From assembly GCF_029855045.1 (NCBI RefSeq), contig NZ_CP123228.1, positions 5,518,001 through 5,582,000 of the forward strand: a DNA stretch of 64,000 nt. The letters run 5' to 3'. The notes beneath the pieces are model-generated. The model saw only the letters and a list, made by a program, of their open reading frames with translations, was not told the DNA's origin and ran no database searches. Every line of letters begins with the position of its first letter. The first letter of the stretch is position 1. Position numbers and translations under genes: made by a program. This stretch comes from Piscinibacter sp. XHJ-5. Lineage in GTDB: Bacteria > Pseudomonadota > Gammaproteobacteria > Burkholderiales > Burkholderiaceae_C. This document shows positions 32,549 through 40,878 of the stretch, piece by piece.

Positions 32549-32968
32549 TCAATCGTCCTTGCCCTTGCCATGGCCCTTGCCATGACCGTGGCCGCCCTTC
32601 CCGTGCTTCTCCTTCTTGCCGTGCTCGTGCGCATACGCGGGAACGTACTGCTGCTGATACCAGTTCTCCTGGACGAAGTACACCGGTTGGCCGCAGGCGT
32701 TGTACTTGCCGCAGTGCTTGGCCCAGTTCTTCGCGTGGCCGGGGGGAACGTGCATGTAGATCGGCTGCTGCCTCACCGCCACCGGCGTCGGGGCGATGAC
32801 GACGGGTTGCGGGTACACGAGCACCGGCGGCGGCGCCGACACATTGCCCACGTCGATGCGCCCGTAGAACCCCGGCTGGCCGACCTCGACCGACACGCCC
32901 ACGTTCGTCGTGGACCACGCCGGCAGGGTTGCGGCGGCCATCGCCACCGCGAGACAAATTCGTTTCAT
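32549..32968 (-). CDS. Exported protein with His/Gly/Lys-rich tail, function unknown
   Basis: 139 residues. A signal peptide (MKRICLAVAMAAATLPAWS) precedes a proline/valine-rich middle (VSAPPPVLVYPQPVV) and a conserved-looking block with two cysteines (HAKNWAKHCGKYNACGQPVYFV). The tail HGKGGHGHGKGHGKGK is a run of His, Gly and Lys. Burkholderiales carry similar unnamed proteins. The tail could bind metal, which is inference. The start at 32968 is preferred over an upstream ATG at 33001 because GGAGGTGA lies just before it and the signal peptide begins there. Confidence 0.8.
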   Translation of the reverse strand: MKRICLAVAMAAATLPAWSTTNVGVSVEVGQPGFYGRIDVGNVSAPPPVLVYPQPVVIAPTPVAVRQQPIYMHVPPGHAKNWAKHCGKYNACGQPVYFVQENWYQQQYVPAYAHEHGKKEKHGKGGHGHGKGHGKGKDD

Positions 32969-33049
32969 GCTCACCTCCAAGAATGGCTCCTTGCCCAACA
33001 ACGCCTATGGTCGCCGGTCAGAGGACCTCTGAAGCGGCCCCAGAAGTGA

Positions 33050-36000
33050 CTATTCGTACACCACGCTCGCGCGCCCGTGACTTCCTTCACGCCAGCGTTC
33101 GATGGCCGCGTCGGTGGGAAAGAATCGCCCGTCGTCGCCCAGGTCCAGTTCGCCGCGCGCCGCCTCACGCTCGAGCACCAGCCGCACGCTGAGACCCTGG
33201 GTGAGATCGCCGTGCTCGGTGGCCACCTTGCGGCTCGGAAAGTCGCGCAGCACCTCGGCCACCGGCGGGATGCTGCCGTTGATCTCCACGCGCAGGTACT
33301 TTCCGAAGCGGCAGCGCGCCGCGGTGAGGTCCCACACCTGCTGCACGTTGAGCCGCACGCCGCCCGAGAAGCGATCGGGCTGCACCTTGCCCTGCACGAT
33401 GATCAGCTCGTCGTCCTTCAGCAGATCCTTGTGCGCGTTGAGCACGTCCTCGTTGGCCACCGCTTCGAGGGCCTCGGTCTTGTCGTCGAGCTTGAAGATG
33501 GCGACCCGCCCGCGCTGGCCGTTGACCACGCGCAAGTCGCTGACGATGCCCGCGAGCAGCTGCGGCTCGCGGCTGTCGATGATGTCGGCGTTGCGGCGCT
33601 TCGCGAACTGGCGCACCTCGTCGGCACTCTGATCGAACAGATGCCCCGACAGGTAGAAGCCGAGCGCTGCCTTCTCGAAGGTGAGCCGCTCCTTGATGCT
33701 CCATGCCTCGGCGGCAACCATCGCCGGCTCCTGCGTGGAGGCAGCGTGCGAATCGCCGAAATCGAACAGGCCGCCCTGGTCGGCATGGGCATGCTGCGTC
33801 TCGGCGTAGTCGAAGGCGAGTGCGATGCTGGCGGCCAGCGACGCGCGCTCGATGCCGAGCATGTCGAAGGCGCCAGCCTTGATCAGGGCCTCGACGGTGC
33901 GCTTGTTGATGCGGCCCCGGTCGACGCGGGTGCAGAAATCGAACAGCGACTTGAACGGGCCGCCTTCTTCGCGCGCCTGGATGATGGCCTCGATCGCGCT
34001 CTGCCCGGTGCCCTTGACGGCCCCCAGGCCGTACTGGATGACGTTGTCGGACACCGGCTCGAAGCGGTAGACGCCCCGGTTGATGTCCGGCGGCTGCAGC
34101 GTGATGTCGAAGCCCTTGGCATCGTTCATCAGCACGCGCAGCTTGTCGGTGTCGTCCATCTCCACCGTCATGTTGGCGGCGAAGAACTCGGCCGTGCAGT
34201 GCACCTTGATGTAGGCCGTGTGGTAGGCGAGCAGCGAGTACGCGGCGGCGTGAGACTTGTTGAAGCCGTAGCCCGCGAACTTCTCCATCAGGTCGAAGAC
34301 CTCGTCGGCGACCTCCGCGGCGATCTGCTTCTTGGCCGCACCCTCGCGAAAGATCTCGCGGTGCTTGGCCATCTCCTCGGGTTTCTTCTTGCCCATGGCG
34401 CGGCGCAGCAGGTCGGCGCCGCCGAGCGAATAGCCGCCCAGCACCTGCGCGGCCTGCATCACCTGCTCCTGGTAGACCATCACGCCGTAGGTCTCGCCCA
34501 GCACGCCCTCGAGGAGCGGGTGCGGATAGCTCACCTCTTCCTTGCCGTGCTTGCGCAGGCAGAAGGTGGGGATGTTCTCCATGGGCCCCGGCCGGAACAT
34601 CGCGTTCAGCGCGATCAAGTCCTCGATGCGGCTGGGCTTGGCATCGCGAAGCATGCGCTGCATGCCGGCGCTTTCGAACTGGAACACCGACTCGGTGCGG
34701 CCCTCGGAAAACAGGCGATATACCTTGGGATCGTCGAGTGGCAGCTTGTCGTAGTCGAAATCGCGCCGGTCGGCTCGACGCGCAACGATGAAGTTCTTGG
34801 CCAGCTCCAGGATGGTCAGCGTGGCCAGGCCGAGGAAGTCGAACTTGACGAGGCCGATCGCTTCCACGTCGTCCTTGTCGAACTGGCTGACCGCGCTGTC
34901 GCTGCCCGGCTGCATGTACAGCGGACAGAAGTCGGTGATCTTGCCGGGGGCGATCAGCACGCCGCCGGCGTGCATGCCGACATTGCGGGTAATGCCCTCG
35001 ACGCGCGCGGCCAGCGAGAGCAGCTCGGCCACCTCCTCCTCGGCCGCTTCGCGCTGCCCGAGCTCCGGCGCTTCCTTGCGCGCATAGATGATGCCGGGGT
35101 CGGGCTTTTCCGGTACTCGGGCCAGCGTCACCGTCTTGCCTGGCGGGGCGGGAATCAGCTTGGCAATCGAGTCGACGTGGCCATAGCCCATGCCGAGCAC
35201 CCGACCCACGTCGCGCAGCGCGGCCTTGGCGGCCATCGTGCCGAAGGTGGCGATCTGGCTGACCGCGTCGCGGCCGTACTTCTGCTTCACGTAGTCGATC
35301 ACCCGATCGCGGTTGCCCTGGCAGAAGTCGATGTCGAAGTCGGGCATGGACACCCGCTCCGGATTGAGAAAGCGCTCGAACAGCAGGTTGTAGTGCAGCG
35401 GGTCGAGGTCGGTGATCTTCAGCGCATAGGCCACCAGCGACCCGGCCCCCGAGCCCCGGCCGGGGCCCACCGGGCAGCCGTTGTTCTTGGCCCAGTTGAT
35501 GAAGTCGGCCACGATCAGGAAGTAGCCGGGAAATCCCATCTTGAGGATGGTCTCGATCTCGAACTCGAGCCGCTCGACATAGCGCGCACGTTCGCGATCA
35601 CGCTGCGCCGCGTCGGGATAGAGCTGCGACAGGCGCTGCTCCAGTCCTTCGTGCGAGGCGACGCGAAAGTACTCGGCCATCGGCATCGGCGCGCCGTCGA
35701 CCAACGGCGTCGGAAAGTCCGGCAGCTGCGGCTTGCCCAGCACCAGCGTGAGGTTGCAGCGCCTGGCAATCTCGACACTGTTGGCGATTGCGCTCGGGAT
35801 GTCGGAGAACAGCGCCTCCATCTGCGCCTGGGTCTTGAAGTACTGCTCGCGCGTGAAGCGCTTGACGCGCCGGCGGTTGGTCAGCGTCTCGCCCTCGGCC
35901 ACGCACACCCGCGCCTCGTGCGCCTCGAAATCCTGCGGCGTGAGGAACTGCACCGGGTGCGTGGCAACCACCGGAAGCTTCAGCGCGGCGGCCAGCGGAA

Positions 36001-36547
36001 CGGCGGCACGCACATGCGCCTCATGGGCAGGCAGCCCGGCACGCTGCAGTTCGATGTAGAAGCGCTGCGGGAAGATCGTCGCCAGGCGCAGCGCCGCCTC
36101 GCGCGCACGGGCCGCGTCCTGCGCCATCAGGGCCTGGCCCACCGCACCGTGGTCGCCTCCCGACAAGGCGATCAGGCCGCCGTTGAAGGCCTGGAGCCAG
36201 TCCCACTTGAGCCAGGCCTGGTTGCGCTGCACGTTGTTCAGCCAGGCGCGCGACAGCAGTTCCGACAGATTCAGATAACCGCGCCGGTCCTGCACCAGCA
36301 GCAGCAGGCGGCTCGGCGATTTGTCGGCGCTCTCGGGCTCGACCCACACATCAGCGCCGAGCAGCGGCTTCACGCCCGCCTTGCGCGCAGCGGAGTAGAA
36401 CTTGATCGCTCCGAAGAGGTTGCTCAGGTCGGTGATGGCGAGCGCCCCCTGCCGGTCCTCGGCCGCGGCACCAACCGCCTCATCGACTCGCAGCGTGCCG
36501 TCGACGACGGAAAATTCGGTGTGGGTGCGCAGGTGAACGAAAGCCAT
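33050..36547 (-). CDS. dnaE: DNA polymerase III subunit alpha
   Basis: 1165 residues, usual for DnaE1. It contains the N-terminal PHP domain (FVHLRTHTEFSVVDGTLRV), the palm with the catalytic PDFDIDFCQGNRDRVIDYV, the fingers, the tandem HhH region, the OB fold near residue 1000 and the C-terminal tau-binding part. It is the replicative polymerase. No Shine-Dalgarno sequence precedes the ATG, and a TAAAAT hexamer ends six bases before it, so the mRNA may be leaderless. It is divergent from trhO with only 31 bp between. Confidence 0.98.
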   Translation of the reverse strand: MAFVHLRTHTEFSVVDGTLRVDEAVGAAAEDRQGALAITDLSNLFGAIKFYSAARKAGVKPLLGADVWVEPESADKSPSRLLLLVQDRRGYLNLSELLSRAWLNNVQRNQAWLKWDWLQAFNGGLIALSGGDHGAVGQALMAQDAARAREAALRLATIFPQRFYIELQRAGLPAHEAHVRAAVPLAAALKLPVVATHPVQFLTPQDFEAHEARVCVAEGETLTNRRRVKRFTREQYFKTQAQMEALFSDIPSAIANSVEIARRCNLTLVLGKPQLPDFPTPLVDGAPMPMAEYFRVASHEGLEQRLSQLYPDAAQRDRERARYVERLEFEIETILKMGFPGYFLIVADFINWAKNNGCPVGPGRGSGAGSLVAYALKITDLDPLHYNLLFERFLNPERVSMPDFDIDFCQGNRDRVIDYVKQKYGRDAVSQIATFGTMAAKAALRDVGRVLGMGYGHVDSIAKLIPAPPGKTVTLARVPEKPDPGIIYARKEAPELGQREAAEEEVAELLSLAARVEGITRNVGMHAGGVLIAPGKITDFCPLYMQPGSDSAVSQFDKDDVEAIGLVKFDFLGLATLTILELAKNFIVARRADRRDFDYDKLPLDDPKVYRLFSEGRTESVFQFESAGMQRMLRDAKPSRIEDLIALNAMFRPGPMENIPTFCLRKHGKEEVSYPHPLLEGVLGETYGVMVYQEQVMQAAQVLGGYSLGGADLLRRAMGKKKPEEMAKHREIFREGAAKKQIAAEVADEVFDLMEKFAGYGFNKSHAAAYSLLAYHTAYIKVHCTAEFFAANMTVEMDDTDKLRVLMNDAKGFDITLQPPDINRGVYRFEPVSDNVIQYGLGAVKGTGQSAIEAIIQAREEGGPFKSLFDFCTRVDRGRINKRTVEALIKAGAFDMLGIERASLAASIALAFDYAETQHAHADQGGLFDFGDSHAASTQEPAMVAAEAWSIKERLTFEKAALGFYLSGHLFDQSADEVRQFAKRRNADIIDSREPQLLAGIVSDLRVVNGQRGRVAIFKLDDKTEALEAVANEDVLNAHKDLLKDDELIIVQGKVQPDRFSGGVRLNVQQVWDLTAARCRFGKYLRVEINGSIPPVAEVLRDFPSRKVATEHGDLTQGLSVRLVLEREAARGELDLGDDGRFFPTDAAIERWREGSHGRASVVYE

Positions 36548-36553
36548 CTTCGG

Positions 36554-36580
36554 ATTTTAGAGAGACGGGCTTCCTAAAAT
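36554..36580. promoter_or_regulatory. Inverted repeat in the dnaE/trhO divergent gap
   Basis: ATTTTAG and CTAAAAT are perfect 7-bp arms 13 bp apart. They fill nearly the whole 31 bp gap and reach into the trhO start codon. Each arm contains a -10-like TAAAAT pointing outward. Confidence 0.45.
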
Positions 36581-37331
36581 GGCCGGCGTGAAACCGATTC
36601 TCAACATCTCGGCCTATCTGTTCACATCGCTCGCCGATACCGCGGCCTTGCGTGAGAGCATCCGCTCACGCGCGACGGCGCTGTCGCTCAAGGGCACGGT
36701 GCTGCTGGCCGAAGAAGGCATCAACCTGTTCCTGGCCGGACAGCCCGACGACGTGCGCCGCTTCGTCGACGAAATGCGGGCCGACGTGCGCTTTGCCGCG
36801 CTGCGGCCCAAGGAAAGCTGGTCGTGCGAGCGGCCCTTTCGCAAGCTGCTCGTGAAGGTCAAGCGCGAGATCATCCGCATGAACCACCCGGCGATCCGCC
36901 CGTCGGCCGCCCGCGCGCCGGCGGTCGATGCCCCCACCCTGGCACGCTGGCTGGACACCGGCCGCGACGACGACGGCCGCGCCGTGGTCCTGCTGGACAC
37001 GCGCAATGCCTTCGAGGTGGAGCAAGGCCGCTTTCGCGGCGCCATCGACTGGCGGCTCGGCAAGTTCAGCGACTTCCCCGCCGCGGCCCTGGCGCATGCC
37101 GACGCACTGAAGGACAAGACCGTCGTCAGCTACTGCACCGGCGGCATCCGCTGCGAGAAGGCGGCGCTTTTCATGCAGCAGGCGGGAATCGAGCGCGTGC
37201 TGCAGCTCGAGGGGGGCATCCTCGAGTACTTCGAGCAGATCGGCGGACGCCACTTCGACGGCACCTGCTTTGTCTTCGACGCCCGCGAAGCGCTGGACGG
37301 CGCGCTCCAGGAGTCCACCGCGGCGGCGTAA
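36579..37331 (+). CDS. trhO: tRNA uridine(34) hydroxylase, rhodanese fold
   Basis: 250 residues. An N-terminal acylphosphatase-like domain carries KGTVLLAEEGINLFLAG. The central rhodanese domain (about 115-220) has the active-site loop SYCTGGIRCEKAALFM, with Cys at the usual position. TrhO/YceA makes 5-hydroxyuridine at tRNA position 34 with oxygen, the first step toward cmo5U or mcmo5U. The annotated ATG has no clear ribosome binding site; an in-frame GTG nine bases later is an alternative start. It is shorter than E. coli TrhO because the C-terminal extension is missing. Confidence 0.9.
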   Translation: MAGVKPILNISAYLFTSLADTAALRESIRSRATALSLKGTVLLAEEGINLFLAGQPDDVRRFVDEMRADVRFAALRPKESWSCERPFRKLLVKVKREIIRMNHPAIRPSAARAPAVDAPTLARWLDTGRDDDGRAVVLLDTRNAFEVEQGRFRGAIDWRLGKFSDFPAAALAHADALKDKTVVSYCTGGIRCEKAALFMQQAGIERVLQLEGGILEYFEQIGGRHFDGTCFVFDAREALDGALQESTAAA

Positions 37332-37362
37332 GCTGCGGGGCCCCGGTCACGACGGACGCTCG

Positions 37363-38007
37363 ATGGCCCCGACTCCCGACAATCTGCGATCGATCGAGAA
37401 GTACCGCCGCGCCGCCCGGGGCTACGACAGCACGACCGGGCCCACCTGGTCGATCCGCATGCGCTGCATCGAGCTGCTCGAGCTCCACGCCGGCGACACC
37501 GTGCTCGATGTCGGCTGCGGCACGGGGCTGAGCTTCGAGCCGCTGCTCGAGCGCATCGGCCGCAATGGGCTCCTGATCGCCTTCGAGCAGAGTCCGGAGA
37601 TGCACGCCCAGGCGGCGCAGCGCGCGCAGCGGCTGCGCGCCAAGGGCTGGCGCATCGAGCTGCAGCGGGCGAGCGCCGAGGAGGTCGAGCTGCCGGCGCA
37701 TCCGGATGCGGCCCTGTTTCACTACGTGCACGACATCCTCCGCACGCCGCAGGCCTTGGCCAACCTGCTTGCCCAGCTTCCACCGGGAACGCGCCTTGCC
37801 GTCGCGGGCATGAAGTACTTTCCGTGGTGGCTCGCGCCGCTCAATCTGCTCGCCTGGCTGAAGAACCTGCCGTACAACGTGCATGCCCACGAGCTGAACC
37901 GCCCGTGGGCGCTGCTCGAGCAGCACCTGCAAGGTTTCACCTGGAAACCGACGCAGGGGGGCATGGGCTACATTGGCCGCGGACGTGTCAAAGGAGTGGA
38001 CCGATGA
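37363..38007 (+). CDS. Class I SAM-dependent methyltransferase coupled to egtB
   Basis: 214 residues. Motif I is VLDVGCGTGLSFEPLLERIG (near 46-65). Acidic post-I and motif III regions follow (ALFHYVHDIL, RLAVAGMKYFPWW). It resembles UbiE-like small-molecule methyltransferases rather than EgtD, which is about 320 residues with a different substrate domain. The start MAPTPDNLRS at 37363 is preferred; the frame is open upstream but overlaps trhO. Its stop overlaps the egtB start (ATGA), so it may act in the same pathway. The substrate is unknown. Confidence 0.82.
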   Translation: MAPTPDNLRSIEKYRRAARGYDSTTGPTWSIRMRCIELLELHAGDTVLDVGCGTGLSFEPLLERIGRNGLLIAFEQSPEMHAQAAQRAQRLRAKGWRIELQRASAEEVELPAHPDAALFHYVHDILRTPQALANLLAQLPPGTRLAVAGMKYFPWWLAPLNLLAWLKNLPYNVHAHELNRPWALLEQHLQGFTWKPTQGGMGYIGRGRVKGVDR

Positions 38008-39314
38008 CTGTCGCCCGACCCGATCCCGCCGCGGCGCCGTCGCCGCACACACCGCTGGCCGAGCGCTATCGCCATGTGCGCGGCATGTCGCTGGCGCTGG
38101 CTGCGCCACTGACGGACGAGGACTGCCAGGTGCAGTCGATGCCGGATGCCAGCCCCACCAAGTGGCACCTTGCGCACGTGACGTGGTTCTTCGAGACCTT
38201 CATCCTCGAACGCTACGAAACCGGCTTCCGCCCCTTCGACGCTGCGTTCCGCATCCTCTTCAACAGCTACTACCACGGCGTCGGCGAGCGCCATCCGCGC
38301 CCGCAGCGCGGACTCATCACGCGACCCACGTTGGCCGAAGTGAAGGCCTATCGGACGCAGGTCGACGAGCGCATGGCTGCGGTGCTCGCACGGCACGCCG
38401 GCGACCCGTCGCTGAGCGAGCTCGTGACGCTGGGCCTGCATCACGAGCAGCAGCACCAGGAGCTGCTGCTCACGGACATCAAGCACGTGCTCTCGTTCAA
38501 CCCCACGCACCGGCCGTACGCCAAGCGTTGGCCGATGGGTGTCGTCAAGCCGCAGTCGCTGCGCTGGCATGCGTACGAAGGCGGCCTGTTCGAGCTTGGC
38601 CATGACGCCGCCCGCGACGGCGCGTTCTGCTTCGACAACGAAACGCCGCGTCATCGCACCTATGTCGCTGCGTTCGAGCTCGCCTCGCGGCCGGTCAGCT
38701 ACGACGACTACCTCGCCTTCATCGATGACGGCGGCTACCTCAGGCCGGAACTGTGGCTGTCGATGGGCTGGGACTGGGTGCAGGCCGGGCAGCGCGAGGC
38801 ACCGCTGTACTGGCGGCGCGACGCAGGCCGCTGGCTCACGCACACCCTGCAGGGCAGCGTCGAGATCGATCCGCACACGCCGGCGTGCCACCTCAGCTAC
38901 TTCGAGGCCGACGCCTACGCGCGCTGGGCCGGTGCCCGGCTGCCCAGCGAAGCCGAATGGGAGCTGGCGGCGCGCCGGCTCGCCAAGGGTGCGCGCGGAA
39001 ACGACAACTTCGCCGACCGCGGCGCCTTCCACCCGCTGCCCGCGCATGCCTCGGCCGTCGACGAGCCGGTGCAGATGTTCGGCGACGTGTGGGAGTGGAC
39101 GCAGTCGAGCTACAGCGCCTACCCCGGCTTCCGGCCGCTGCCGGGCGCCGTGGGCGAGTACAACGGCAAGTTCATGTGCAACCAGCTCGTGCTGCGCGGC
39201 GGATCCTGCGCCACGCCGGCGGGCCACGTGCGCGCCAGCTATCGCAACTTCTTTCCGCCCGACGCGCAGTGGCAGTTCAGCGGCCTGCGGCTGGCCCGCG
39301 ACGCTACGAGTTGA
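38004..39314 (+). CDS. egtB: Ergothioneine biosynthesis sulfoxide synthase EgtB family
   Basis: 436 residues. An N-terminal DinB_2 domain supplies the iron ligands: His in KWHLAHVTWFFETF (His55/58) and the HxxxHxE motif HEQQHQE at 147-153. The C-terminal FGE-sulfatase domain ends with FMCNQLVLRGGSCATP and SYRNFFPP. The family makes the C-S bond between cysteine or gamma-glutamylcysteine and trimethylhistidine. OvoA and SenA are related enzymes, so selectivity is not certain. It is translationally coupled to the methyltransferase gene. No egtD neighbour is seen. The last 11 bases overlap the convergent DUF599 gene. Confidence 0.9.
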   Translation: MTVARPDPAAAPSPHTPLAERYRHVRGMSLALAAPLTDEDCQVQSMPDASPTKWHLAHVTWFFETFILERYETGFRPFDAAFRILFNSYYHGVGERHPRPQRGLITRPTLAEVKAYRTQVDERMAAVLARHAGDPSLSELVTLGLHHEQQHQELLLTDIKHVLSFNPTHRPYAKRWPMGVVKPQSLRWHAYEGGLFELGHDAARDGAFCFDNETPRHRTYVAAFELASRPVSYDDYLAFIDDGGYLRPELWLSMGWDWVQAGQREAPLYWRRDAGRWLTHTLQGSVEIDPHTPACHLSYFEADAYARWAGARLPSEAEWELAARRLAKGARGNDNFADRGAFHPLPAHASAVDEPVQMFGDVWEWTQSSYSAYPGFRPLPGAVGEYNGKFMCNQLVLRGGSCATPAGHVRASYRNFFPPDAQWQFSGLRLARDATS

Positions 39315-40023
39315 GGTCCTTGAGCACCTCGGACCGGAATTCGCGCTGGTACAGGATGTAGACCACGCCGACCGTGGCGAGCATGAAGGCCAGCGGCGAA
39401 AAGAACCAACCTATCGCGGCGAACGAGAAGTAGTACGCGCGCAGCCCGTCGTTGAAGGTCTCGGCGGCCAGCGCAACCACGCGGCCGGCCTTGTCGGCGA
39501 ACGCGTTGCGCCGGGCGGGCGCCTCGTCGCCCAGCGCGTCGAACTGCTTTGCTTCAGGCGCCGAGGCGATCAGCAGCGCGCCGAAAGTGTACTGGCGCAT
39601 CGACCAGGTGAAGCGGAAGAACGCGTGCACGAAGATGCCGAGCAGCAGCACCAGCTTCATGTCGAACACGAGCACGGACGTGCGTGCCGCGAAGGGGATC
39701 TCGCGCACCAGCTCGTTGGCCTTCTCGGTGGTGCCCAGCATCGCGAGCAGGCCGCCGATGATGAGGATGGTGGTCGAGGCGAAGAACGACGGGCTGGTCG
39801 ACAGGTTCTGGATCACCACGCCGTCGATGACACGCGCATCGCGGTACGTGGCCTGCAGCATCCATTGACGGCGGATGCGGTTGGTGGTGGCGAGGATGGA
39901 TGGCCGTCGGCCGGCCAGGCGCCGCGCGAACCACGCATAGCCGGACCAGCCTGTAAACAGCACGACGAGCGCGGCCCAGTCGAGCCACGGCAGCACGGTC
40001 AGCACTCTGAGCGTCGATTCCAT
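39304..40023 (-). CDS. DUF599 family membrane protein
   Basis: 239 residues with about four transmembrane segments (13-30, 80-97, 121-140, 206-227). The DUF599 hallmarks are [26 protein letters not shown] residues near 31-52 and the SFFASTTILIIGG stretch. Function is unknown; relatives are plant and bacterial membrane proteins. Its 3' end overlaps the convergent egtB gene by 11 bases. Confidence 0.85.
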   Translation of the reverse strand: MESTLRVLTVLPWLDWAALVVLFTGWSGYAWFARRLAGRRPSILATTNRIRRQWMLQATYRDARVIDGVVIQNLSTSPSFFASTTILIIGGLLAMLGTTEKANELVREIPFAARTSVLVFDMKLVLLLGIFVHAFFRFTWSMRQYTFGALLIASAPEAKQFDALGDEAPARRNAFADKAGRVVALAAETFNDGLRAYYFSFAAIGWFFSPLAFMLATVGVVYILYQREFRSEVLKDLNS

Positions 40024-40059
40024 GGCGGCGACTGTAGCGCCCGCCGACCAGGGACCGGC

Positions 40060-40761
40060 TCAGGGCGCGAGGTCGAACACGATCACTTCGGCGCCGCGGC
40101 CGTTGCGAACCTCCAGCTTGGGCTCGTCCACAAGCAGCGCCGCATCGCCAGCCGAAAGCGGCCGGCCGTTGGCTTCGACGCTTCCGCGCGCGACGTGCAG
40201 GTAGGTCTTGCGAGACGGCGACAGCGCCAGCGCCGCGGACTCGTCACCATCGAACAAGCCGGCGTAGATCGACGCGTCGGCATGCAGGCTCACCGAGCCT
40301 TCGCGGCCGTCGGCGCTCGCCACCAGGCGCAGCACGCCTCGCTTGGTGGCGTCATCGAAGTGCTTCTGCTCGTAGCCTGGTGTCACGCCCTGTCGGTCGG
40401 GAAGGATCCAGATCTGCAGGAAGTGCGTCGTGTCGTTCGGCGCGTGGTTGAACTCGCTGTGCATGACGCCGCGTCCGGCGCTCATGCGCTGCACGTCGCC
40501 GGGTTGGATGGTCGTGCCGTTGCCCATGCTGTCCTTGTGCGCCAGCGCGCCTTCGAGCACATAGCTCACGATCTCCATGTCGCGGTGCCCGTGCGTGCCG
40601 AAGCCGGTGCCCGGCGCGATGCGGTCCTCGTTGATGACGCGCAGGTTGCCGAAGCCCATGTGGCGCGGATCGTGGTAGTCGGCGAACGAAAAGCTGTGAT
40701 AGCTCTTGAGCCAACCGTGGTCGGCGAAGCCGCGGTCGGAAGACTTGCGTAGCGTGATCAT
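40060..40761 (-). CDS. Pirin family protein
   Basis: 233-residue bicupin. The N-terminal cupin keeps the metal site of YhhW-type pirins: GFGTHGHRDMEIVSYVLEG (two His and Glu), with a fourth ligand in GVMHSEFNH. The C-terminal cupin is degenerate. YhhW has quercetinase activity in vitro, and other pirins modulate regulators. AGGAG before the ATG at 40761 supports that start. It is divergent from a LysR regulator with tandem dyads between, which suggests induction by that regulator. Confidence 0.92.
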   Translation of the reverse strand: MITLRKSSDRGFADHGWLKSYHSFSFADYHDPRHMGFGNLRVINEDRIAPGTGFGTHGHRDMEIVSYVLEGALAHKDSMGNGTTIQPGDVQRMSAGRGVMHSEFNHAPNDTTHFLQIWILPDRQGVTPGYEQKHFDDATKRGVLRLVASADGREGSVSLHADASIYAGLFDGDESAALALSPSRKTYLHVARGSVEANGRPLSAGDAALLVDEPKLEVRNGRGAEVIVFDLAP

Positions 40762-40821
40762 CGAAAGCTCCTGTGTTGCTTTCAATGTAGAGCCCCTGGC
40801 CGCGGCATCGCCGATGCCGGC

Positions 40822-40850
40822 TTGAAGCATCCGTTCAAATAAGATGAACG
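40822..40850. promoter_or_regulatory. Tandem LysR-type operator dyads
   Basis: TTGAA-N7-TTCAA (40822-40838) overlaps CGTTCA-N7-TGAACG (40832-40850). The second dyad contains the LysR T-N11-A core (T at 40835, A at 40847). The sites lie 28 bp upstream of the LysR start and 60 bp upstream of the pirin gene, where LysR proteins usually bind. Confidence 0.6.
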
Positions 40851-40878
40851 CCGTGCAGCTACCCGGCGTCCCGGCCCC

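Noticed and set aside
33019..33031. CAGAGG-A-CCTCTG palindrome after the His-tailed gene as a terminator
   Set aside because: Only one base separates the arms, so it cannot form a stable RNA hairpin, and no T-run follows.
33077..36577. Plus-strand open frame of over 1100 codons opposite dnaE
   Set aside because: DnaE is unmistakable on the minus strand. The opposite frame is open because of GC-rich third positions and shows no domain.
37270..37362. Earlier start for the methyltransferase upstream of egtB
   Set aside because: The added residues are Arg/Ser/Pro-rich, overlap trhO in another frame and do not extend the fold.
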